Assembly: GCA_003477045.1 (NCBI GenBank) | Contig: DMTS01000002.1 | Coordinates: 1-5,627 of the forward strand | Direction: 5' to 3' | DNA from: Candidatus Delongbacteria bacterium | GTDB taxonomy: Bacteria; UBA4055 | Length of the DNA stretch: 5,627 bases | Shown: positions 1 through 4,778 of the stretch, piece after piece | Position numbering within the stretch: the first letter of the stretch is position 1 | How the letters are laid out: each line of letters starts with the position of its first letter | Position numbers and translations under genes: made by a program | Notes under the pieces: generated by a model | What the model was told of the DNA's origin: nothing | The model's input: only the letters and a program-made list of their open reading frames with translations | Databases searched by the model: none

Positions 1-857
1 CCGTCTGAATTGACAGGCTCGGTTATCTCTAAGTTCTTTCTTGTTCTGTAATCTATCGCGCATATATTTTTATCGTTATATCTTTTCAGCTTTTCAAGAT
101 GATTAAATCCCGACTTAATATTGTCCGACAGGTATTCAAGCAGAACTCCCGCGCAGATCACCGACATGTCGCTCTCTTTAAACCCCAGCGATGACACGCC
201 CGCTATTCTGAAATGTTTCTTCAGATTATCCGCGGAAGTATCCTGAATGAATTTATAATCCTCTATTCTTGTAATGGTTCTTTTGTCATCCGTACCGAAT
301 TGCAGTTCTGATGAAGAAACAAGAAGCTCGGAGGGATTGAACATCATGATTATCTCTTTAAGCGCGGACAGACTTTCCGGATCGCAGGCTGTGAATTCAC
401 CTGTTGAAATATCGGCCGCGGCAAAACCCCAGCCTTTCTTTTCATCCGTGAAAATGCAGGCTATATAATTGTTTGAGTCCTTGTCTATCATTTCTTCCGA
501 CAGCGCCGTCCCCGCAGTGATTATCTCGGTGATATCCCTTTTCACGATGCCTTTGGCATACTTCGGGTTCTCGGTCTGATCGCATACGGCTACCCTGTAT
601 CCGGCTCTGATCATCTTTGGCAGGTAATTGTTTATCTGATGATGCGGAAATCCGGCAAGCGGTATTTCTATGCCGAGATGTTTTCCTCTCGTAGTAAGAG
701 TGAGGTTCAGGACTTTGCTGGCTGTCTTTGCGTCGTCGAAGAACATTTCGTAAAAATCGCCCAGCCTGTAAAACAGAATATGCTCAGGATTTCTGCTTTT
801 TATTTCCTGGTATTGTTTCATCATCGGGGTAAGGTTGTCTGAGTTATCTTTTTTCAT
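1..857 (-). CDS. mutS: DNA mismatch repair protein MutS, N-terminal 285 residues (3' end beyond window)
   Basis: MutS recognises base mismatches and small loops in DNA and recruits MutL to start repair. The frame is open from the ATG at 857 to the window edge, giving 285 of the usual 850-900 residues. The mismatch-recognition domain I spans about residues 10-120. It includes TPMMKQYQEIK near the start, then GDFYEMF at 33-39, whose Phe35 and Glu37 form the F-x-E wedge that stacks on and bonds to the mismatched base. PLAGFPHH (66-73), a DQTENP segment (93-98) and GIVKRDITEIIT (103-114) are also family signatures. Residues about 125-260 fit the connector domain, and the fragment ends in the entry to the core domain (TRKNLEITEP, 272-281). 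The start lies 14 bases after the kdsD stop. Only a weak AGG lies very close to the ATG, so translation is probably coupled to kdsD. The clamp and ATPase domains cannot be judged here. Identification is secure. Confidence 0.97.
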   Translation of the reverse strand, partial: MKKDNSDNLTPMMKQYQEIKSRNPEHILFYRLGDFYEMFFDDAKTASKVLNLTLTTRGKHLGIEIPLAGFPHHQINNYLPKMIRAGYRVAVCDQTENPKYAKGIVKRDITEIITAGTALSEEMIDKDSNNYIACIFTDEKKGWGFAAADISTGEFTACDPESLSALKEIIMMFNPSELLVSSSELQFGTDDKRTITRIEDYKFIQDTSADNLKKHFRIAGVSSLGFKESDMSVICAGVLLEYLSDNIKSGFNHLEKLKRYNDKNICAIDYRTRKNLEITEPVNSD

Positions 858-871
858 TGCCTGATGTAGAT

Positions 872-1846
872 TTATAATCCTGATTTTAAGAGATCGTGAA
901 GTTTGATCAGCCCCGCAAGCTTTTTGCCTTTAAGTACCGGCATTACGCTGAAACTTCCGCTTGATCTCATGACTTTGAGAGCATCGTATGCAAGAGTATC
1001 GTATTCGATCGATTTCGGATTTGCTGTCATGATCTGTTTTGCTGTGAGTTCATCGACATTTTTGTGTCTGGTAAGTATTCTTTTGACATCACCGTCGCTT
1101 ATAATTCCTTTGAGCGCGCCGTTATGAACGATCATGGCGGCACCGAGGTTCTTTTCGCTCATTTTTATCAGCACTTCCCTGAATTTCGTATCTTCGTCGC
1201 AGACTGCTATTTCTTCAACGGGATGAATAAAATCCGATACCATAAGATGAAGTCTTTTTCCCAAAGTTCCGCCCGGATGGAAAAGAGCATAATCCTCTTC
1301 TTTGAAATTTTTGAGCTGGGAAAGAACGGTAGAGATCGCGTCGCCGATAACGAGTGCGGCTGTTGTGCTTGAAGTAGGAGCCAGATTAAGGCTGCATGCT
1401 TCTTTTTCGACATAAGAATTCAATACTACATGAGAGTATTTTGCAAGTGTGGAATTAACATTTCCGGTGATCGAAATAATTCTGCAGCCGATCTTTTTAA
1501 GAACGGGCAGCATGGTTATTATCTCGTCCGATTCTCCGCTTTTGCCCAGGATTATAATTATATCTTTATCCTCGACTACTCCCAGATCGCCGTGAAGCGC
1601 TTCGGCAGGATGCATATAAATGGCGAGAGTTCCGGTGGAACATAAAGTTGCCGCGATCTTTCTTCCGATAAGACCCGATTTTCCCATTCCGGAAACTATT
1701 ACTTTTCCATTGCATTCGATGATCAGTTTTATCGCTTCGTAAAAATTATCGTCAAGGTTTGACGAAACTCTCTTGAGTTCTTCTATCTCGATGTCAAAAA
1801 CACTTTTCGCTAAGTGAATTATCTTCTTATTTGACGGCAGTTTCAT
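872..1846 (-). CDS. kdsD: Arabinose-5-phosphate isomerase (KdsD/KpsF/GutQ family)
   Basis: Interconverts D-ribulose 5-phosphate and D-arabinose 5-phosphate in the cytoplasm, supplying the precursor of Kdo for lipopolysaccharide. The 324-residue length is normal for the family. A SIS sugar-isomerase domain spans about residues 35-175: GMGKSG (53-58), HPAEALHGDLG (79-89), GKSGES (101-106) and PTSSTTAAL (157-165), followed by FHPGGTLGKRL (189-199). The catalytic set known from E. coli KdsD (Lys59, Glu111, Glu152, His193, metal-site His88) maps at a constant offset of three to Lys56, Glu108, Glu149, His190 and His85, so the enzyme should be active. Two CBS motifs fill about 205-320. The ATG at 1846 is preceded by AGG eight bases upstream and a strong promoter. 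mutS follows in the same direction. KpsF or GutQ paralogues have the same architecture, so kdsD is chosen on general grounds: no capsule or glucitol genes lie nearby. Confidence 0.93.
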   Translation of the reverse strand: MKLPSNKKIIHLAKSVFDIEIEELKRVSSNLDDNFYEAIKLIIECNGKVIVSGMGKSGLIGRKIAATLCSTGTLAIYMHPAEALHGDLGVVEDKDIIIILGKSGESDEIITMLPVLKKIGCRIISITGNVNSTLAKYSHVVLNSYVEKEACSLNLAPTSSTTAALVIGDAISTVLSQLKNFKEEDYALFHPGGTLGKRLHLMVSDFIHPVEEIAVCDEDTKFREVLIKMSEKNLGAAMIVHNGALKGIISDGDVKRILTRHKNVDELTAKQIMTANPKSIEYDTLAYDALKVMRSSGSFSVMPVLKGKKLAGLIKLHDLLKSGL

Positions 1847-1899
1847 TAATTAGGCCTGATTTTAGAGATTATTTGTGTGGTCGTTTCGTTAACTGATAA

Positions 1900-1928
1900 A
1901 TAATAAAAGTTTTACATGCTAATGTCAA
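1900..1928 (-). promoter_or_regulatory. Sigma70-type promoter for kdsD-mutS
   Basis: Reading the minus strand, TTGACA (1928-1923) is a perfect -35 box. It is followed after exactly 17 bases by TATTAT (1905-1900), one mismatch from the -10 consensus. Transcription would begin near 1893, giving a leader of about 47 bases before the kdsD ATG. This is the clearest promoter in the window and argues that kdsD and mutS are transcribed together by the housekeeping sigma factor. Confidence 0.8.
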
Positions 1929-1946
1929 GCGATTTTAAGTAATTAT

Positions 1947-1975
1947 TTGAAAAATATTTCTATCTTTTATTAAAT
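1947..1975 (+). promoter_or_regulatory. Possible promoter for the Rsm22-family gene
   Basis: TTGAAA (1947-1952) and TTAAAT (1970-1975) are separated by 17 bases and would start transcription near 1982, about 35 bases before the ATG at 2017. The -10 is poor in a very AT-rich stretch. TATTAA at 1968-1973 with a 15-base spacer is an alternative. TATATTTG at 1984-1991 resembles the Bacteroidetes -7 box, but no matching -33 box is seen. A promoter somewhere in 1940-1995 is expected because the gene diverges from kdsD; its exact place is uncertain. Confidence 0.35.
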
Positions 1976-2016
1976 GTTTCGGTTATATTTGGGCAAATTT
2001 TAAAAAAAGGTAAAAA

Positions 2017-3240
2017 ATGGCGTCTTTTAACGGATATATGAAATATAAGTTTTTTAATTGGGAAGTATTTTATTCCGAATGGCAGAAGCTTATCTTCGGG
2101 GTTGAGGATTTCAACAGTATGGAGATACTCAAAAAAAGATCCGAGAGCGATAAGCTTAGAGACAAGATCAGGACGCTGTGGAAATCTTTTAATGAGGAAA
2201 GGGATGATTTTAAGAAGAAATACGCGGGCGAGAAAAAATTCATTTCGGCTTATATGTCGTCATTTTATTTCCCGAACATTCAGAGAAGTTTCGCGATCGT
2301 TAAGAACAAGCAGAATATAGAACAGATAAAGAAAGCTTTCAATGAATCGGGAGACACGCTGAACATACTCGATTTCGGAGCTGGTCCTTTAAGCGCTTCC
2401 ATGGGACTGCTTCTCGCACTGGATTTTCTTGAAATGGATCTTGGTTCAAAAAAGATCAATATCATGACGGTCGAAAGATCCGAAACCATGCTTAAAACTG
2501 GATATGATCTGATGAAGGCATCTTTCGGCGATAAGCTTAATATCGAACAGTCAAATTACAGTTCAGCCATAAAACTGCCCCACAGGGCAGATATTATTCT
2601 GTGCGCGAATGTGTTCAACGAGATACCTGAAAAACACAGGATGGTTACGCTTGAGTCCATCATTGAGGTTCTTAAGGGCGTTATGATTATAATTGAGCCC
2701 GGTCAGGATGTTCATTCCAGATCGCTCGCCACACTTAGAAATGTGCTGCTTAAAACTACAAAAACTAAACTTGAAATAATTTCCCCCTGCCTTCATACGC
2801 TACAGTGCCCTCTTTCCGCCCAGAGCGAAAGAAAAGACTGGTGCTGGTTCAAAAACACCTGGCGCGTTCCCGATGCGGTTTCTTTCATTGACAAGATCAC
2901 CGGATTAGATCACAGACAGCTGAACTATTCATATCTCTGCCTGAGAAAAGCAGAACCGGTCAGACAGACGGTAAGCTGGAAGGTCATAAGCGACATCATC
3001 CTGCCTATCGGACAGAACAACAGGAGCAGATTTGAGAACTGGATGCGTAACAATGTGATCGAAGGCAATTCAAAATGCCTTTTAAGCGTTTCTAACGACA
3101 GTGTGGGAAAGATACTTCTCTGTTCTAATGAAGGTTTGCTGACCTCGATAGTCGGCAATAAGGAATTCGTAGCCTCGGTAAGAAGAGGAGATGTCATCAC
3201 CTCTATCCCTCAGGGCACCTGCCTCTGCAAAGAGAGATAA
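2017..3240 (+). CDS. Rsm22-family (METTL17-like) small-ribosomal-subunit methyltransferase-like protein with Cys4 Fe-S site
   Basis: 407 residues. The mitochondrial members (Rsm22/METTL17) act in small ribosomal subunit assembly. A similar role here is inferred; the bacterial function is poorly defined. A helical N-terminal part ends in AYMSSFYFPNIQRSF (78-92), the family hallmark before the Rossmann fold. SAM-binding motif I is ILDFGAGPLSAS (117-128). VERSE (152-156) would be the acidic ribose-binding strand, followed by CANVFNEIP (196-204) and IIEPGQ (225-230). After the fold come Cys258 and Cys264 (PCLHTLQCPL), Cys276 (DWCWF, 274-278) and Cys369 (LLCSNEG, 367-373). These match in order and context the four cysteines that hold the 4Fe-4S cluster in this family. 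A C-terminal beta segment with VRRGD (388-392) corresponds to the family's closing WGD-like motif. The start has a good ribosome site: AAAAAAAGG six bases before ATG. The gene stands alone, divergent from kdsD and convergent with the acetyltransferase gene. Family assignment is from motifs only. Confidence 0.85.
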   Translation: MASFNGYMKYKFFNWEVFYSEWQKLIFGVEDFNSMEILKKRSESDKLRDKIRTLWKSFNEERDDFKKKYAGEKKFISAYMSSFYFPNIQRSFAIVKNKQNIEQIKKAFNESGDTLNILDFGAGPLSASMGLLLALDFLEMDLGSKKINIMTVERSETMLKTGYDLMKASFGDKLNIEQSNYSSAIKLPHRADIILCANVFNEIPEKHRMVTLESIIEVLKGVMIIIEPGQDVHSRSLATLRNVLLKTTKTKLEIISPCLHTLQCPLSAQSERKDWCWFKNTWRVPDAVSFIDKITGLDHRQLNYSYLCLRKAEPVRQTVSWKVISDIILPIGQNNRSRFENWMRNNVIEGNSKCLLSVSNDSVGKILLCSNEGLLTSIVGNKEFVASVRRGDVITSIPQGTCLCKER

Positions 3241-3254
3241 AATAATTTATTTTA
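3238..3254. repeat. AT-only perfect dyad spanning two convergent stop codons
   Basis: TAAAATAA (3238-3245), one T, then TTATTTTA (3247-3254) form a perfect 8-bp-arm inverted repeat. It contains the TAA stop of the Rsm22-family gene (3238-3240) and the complement of the acetyltransferase stop (3247-3249). It sits where a bidirectional terminator would be useful, but with no G:C pair and a one-base loop it would be a weak hairpin. Part of the symmetry follows from two TAA stops facing each other in AT-rich DNA. Confidence 0.4.
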
Positions 3255-3885
3255 AAGCAGCTCTTATCTGGATCGAAAAAACATCCTGAGAATGTTTATG
3301 CTCTTTTGCCTTGGGCTTAAACTGATCGTCGAATTCTTCGACAGCGTTATTATCAAATTCATAAGCTTCGCTCGAGAAAAATTTCCAACTATGTCCATCA
3401 AATACGCCCTTTTCCAGTTCAACCACAAGCAGTCCGTAAGGATAGCTTCCGTCCGGAGCACTGACTCCAAAATCTTTCCCGTTTTTAAAACCGTGCCTGC
3501 AGTAATTCTGCGGATCTCCATAGATTATTACGGCTTTATATCCGGAATCAACCGCTTTTTCGATCGAAGTTTTGATCAGAGCCGAGCCGACACCTTTTCT
3601 CTGATGGACCGGAAGAACGCTGACCGGCCCGAAAGTCAGAGTGTCCATCCTCTGCCCTGCTTCGTTCATCACATAAGATTTAGTGAACATTATATTTCCG
3701 ATCAGCCTTCCTTCGTGTTCCGCTACGAGGTCCAGATAGCCGATAAAATCCGGATGATCCCGCAATATATGAACGAGATAGTGCTCATTGCATCCGGGAA
3801 CATAAAGATTCCAGAATGCCTCGCGGGTTATTTCTTCCACTTTACGATAGTCGCTTTCAGCTTCATTTCTTATTGATATTTCCAT
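3247..3885 (-). CDS. GNAT-family N-acetyltransferase, YhbS type (COG3153-like)
   Basis: A predicted cytoplasmic acetyl-CoA-dependent N-acetyltransferase of 212 residues; the acceptor is unknown. The N-terminus ISIRNEAESDYRKVEEITREAF fits the first beta strand and helix of the fold. FGPVSVLPVHQRKGVGSALI (85-104) is motif A, with the pyrophosphate-binding loop Q95-R-K-G-V-G100. YGDPQNYCRHGF (122-133) is the typical YhbS motif after the central strands. I chose the ATG at 3885 rather than the in-frame GTG at 3897. The ATG has GTGGG seven bases upstream and gives the usual family N-terminus, while nothing resembling a ribosome site precedes the GTG. The last 45 residues, rich in Asp, Glu and Lys, are less family-like. 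The gene follows the DUF6868-like gene by 41 bases without a clear promoter between them, so it may be co-transcribed with it. Confidence 0.87.
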   Translation of the reverse strand: MEISIRNEAESDYRKVEEITREAFWNLYVPGCNEHYLVHILRDHPDFIGYLDLVAEHEGRLIGNIMFTKSYVMNEAGQRMDTLTFGPVSVLPVHQRKGVGSALIKTSIEKAVDSGYKAVIIYGDPQNYCRHGFKNGKDFGVSAPDGSYPYGLLVVELEKGVFDGHSWKFFSSEAYEFDNNAVEEFDDQFKPKAKEHKHSQDVFSIQIRAALK

Positions 3886-3926
3886 TGAACAGCCCACTTA
3901 TATTGTTATTTTAAACTTCTACAATT

Positions 3927-4172
3927 TTAACTGATAATCAGCAATATCAGGTACGGAATGGCGAAGAACACGATTATCATTATTTTAAAAATTCCGAGAA
4001 ACCCGTACATGACAAGACTTATCTGTTCTCTATTCAGCACCGGGAAGAAAATTTTCTGACTTTTTATTACAAGCTCCGGTACTGCTCTCCAAGCAAGCGT
4101 TATGAAAACCATCAGCCCGAAACCTATAACGGTTCCCCACAAAAAGAATTCTCTGAGTGTAATTAAGTCCAT
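3927..4172 (-). CDS. Small two-helix membrane protein, DUF6868-like
   Basis: 81 residues, predicted to be an inner-membrane protein. Hydrophobic segments lie at about residues 9-28 (from FFLWGTVIGFG) and 57-80 (from GFLGIFKIMII). Between them is a polar loop, ELVIKSQKIFFPVLNREQ (33-50). The order is an aromatic-rich first helix, a loop ending in the LNREQ-like motif, then a second helix with FK and a YLIL end. This resembles what I recall of the uncharacterised DUF6868 family, whose function is unknown. Translation evidence is strong: GGAGG (4182-4178) sits five bases before the ATG. The acetyltransferase gene follows by 41 bases. That this is a real gene is well supported; the family name is from memory and less certain. 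Confidence 0.8.
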   Translation of the reverse strand: MDLITLREFFLWGTVIGFGLMVFITLAWRAVPELVIKSQKIFFPVLNREQISLVMYGFLGIFKIMIIVFFAIPYLILLIIS

Positions 4173-4195
4173 AATATCCTCCGCTTATTTCAAGT

Positions 4196-4224
4196 AATAT
4201 ACAAAATTTACCGGCAATTTCATA
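4196..4224 (-). promoter_or_regulatory. Possible promoter for the DUF6868-like gene
   Basis: On the minus strand TATATT (4201-4196) makes a good -10 box, 17 bases after a weak -35 (TATGAA, 4224-4219). Transcription would start near 4189, just upstream of the GGAGG ribosome site. The -35 is poor, so this rests mainly on the -10 and on position. Confidence 0.35.
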
Positions 4225-4252
4225 ATTATTCAACTAATCTTATCCAACAGCT

Positions 4253-4678
4253 TTAATCCGGCTTTATCCATTTTCGTGAATCCAAACAACTTTCTGCCCA
4301 GATCCTTTTTACTGCCATTTCACTCTTCAACACGGCAGATAGCATCGCTACACCTCCCTGCGTGAAAACATAAGGAAGATATTTTCTATGTTTACCCCTT
4401 GAATCACTCGAACCCTCAGTTTGTGAAATTGAATTACGGCTAGCCTTGTATAAGGTCACAAATTGTGACCTTATATTCCGCATCTCTCTATTATTCAGTA
4501 AGAAACAGAATTCTGACGGAAACCTTTCAATATTTCTTTTTACAGCCTGATTAAGAACTTTTGTCTCTACCCCATACAACTCTGCCAAATCCCTGTCCAA
4601 CATCACCTGAAATCCCCGGACAGAAAATATCCTTTCACTGACACCCTCTTCAAATTTAACCAATTCACTTTTCGACAT
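4253..4678 (-). CDS. ORF6N-domain (KilA-N-like) DNA-binding protein, C-terminally truncated
   Basis: 141 residues. ORF6N domains are DNA-binding modules of phage and bacterial accessory regulators, often found in mobile or defence-rich DNA. The domain starts at about residue 14: FSVRGFQVMLDRDLAELYGV (18-37), AVKRNIERFPSEF (45-57), RSQFVTL (70-76) and YLPYVFTQGGVAMLSAVLKS (100-119). Two oddities are visible. About 20 residues rich in Ser and Gly (77-96) separate RSQF from YLPYVF, longer than the short GGRR-type link I expect. After SEMAVK (119-124) the expected last helix (VSIQIMRAFV-like in relatives) is replaced by an unrelated 17-residue tail and a stop. The protein may be a degraded or minimal member. 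The start is the ATG at 4678, set by GGAG five bases upstream; the GTG at 4684 overlaps that site. DNA binding is family knowledge; the target and role are unknown. Confidence 0.82.
   Translation of the reverse strand: MSKSELVKFEEGVSERIFSVRGFQVMLDRDLAELYGVETKVLNQAVKRNIERFPSEFCFLLNNREMRNIRSQFVTLYKASRNSISQTEGSSDSRGKHRKYLPYVFTQGGVAMLSAVLKSEMAVKRIWAESCLDSRKWIKPD
4449..4475. repeat. Perfect 27-bp palindrome inside the ORF6N gene
   Basis: TATAAGGTCACAA (4449-4461), a central A at 4462, and TTGTGACCTTATA (4463-4475) give 13-bp arms with no mismatch; the next bases out (G and T) do not pair. In the gene it encodes the conserved IRSQFVTLY stretch, so part of the sequence is constrained by protein. 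It could be a DNA operator for a dimeric regulator or an mRNA hairpin. Its function is not shown. Confidence 0.75.
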
Positions 4679-4683
4679 ACGCA

Positions 4684-4687
4684 CTCC
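4684..4687 (-). promoter_or_regulatory. Ribosome-binding site that sets the ORF6N start
   Basis: GGAG on the minus strand (4687-4684) lies five bases before the ATG at 4678. It overlaps the alternative in-frame GTG start at 4684-4682, which therefore cannot use it and has no other ribosome site. Confidence 0.6.
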
Positions 4688-4690
4688 GAC

Positions 4691-4707
4691 ATTACTTTTA
4701 AAGTAAT
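4691..4707. repeat. 17-bp dyad over the ORF6N promoter, operator-like
   Basis: ATTACTTT (4691-4698), T, AAAGTAAT (4700-4707) is a perfect 8-bp-arm inverted repeat. It runs from inside the proposed -10 box to past the expected transcription start, the position where a repressor would block initiation. An operator for the ORF6N protein itself is a reasonable inference but unproven. As RNA the hairpin would be weak. Confidence 0.5.
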
Positions 4708-4713
4708 ATAACA
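4705..4713 (-). promoter_or_regulatory. Extended -10 promoter for the ORF6N gene
   Basis: On the minus strand TG-T-TATATT (4713-4705) matches an extended -10 element, with TATATT one base from consensus. No good -35 is found 17 bases upstream, which extended -10 promoters can tolerate. Transcription would start near 4698, about 20 bases before the ATG at 4678. Confidence 0.5.
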
Positions 4714-4778
4714 GAGATCAGTGTCATCTAGTGAACCTCAAGTATTTATTTTGAATTATTTTTATTCGACAATCAGCT

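Noticed and set aside
1064..1645. Plus-strand open frames opposite kdsD
   Set aside because: They lie antisense to a complete, motif-rich isomerase gene and show no family features.
1847..1862. Imperfect palindrome around AGGCCT just upstream of the kdsD start, which could hide the ribosome site
   Set aside because: Only the six-base core is perfect and the flanks carry mismatches; too short to claim a regulator or hairpin.
1984..1991. TATATTTG resembling the Bacteroidetes -7 promoter box before the Rsm22-family gene
   Set aside because: No TTTG -33 box at the required distance, and the neighbouring kdsD promoter is a classical sigma70 type.
3292..3876. Long plus-strand open frame of 194 codons opposite the acetyltransferase gene
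   Set aside because: Its product shows no recognisable motif, while the opposite strand encodes a clear GNAT protein; it is a shadow frame.
3886..3897. GTG start that would add four residues to the acetyltransferase
   Set aside because: No ribosome site precedes it, and the family N-terminus fits the ATG at 3885.
4679..4684. GTG start that would add two residues to the ORF6N protein
   Set aside because: It overlaps the GGAG site that serves the ATG at 4678.
4738..4778. AT-rich stretch after the hydrolase stop as a possible terminator
   Set aside because: Only a four-base GAAT/ATTC pairing is visible and there is no GC stem followed by a T run.
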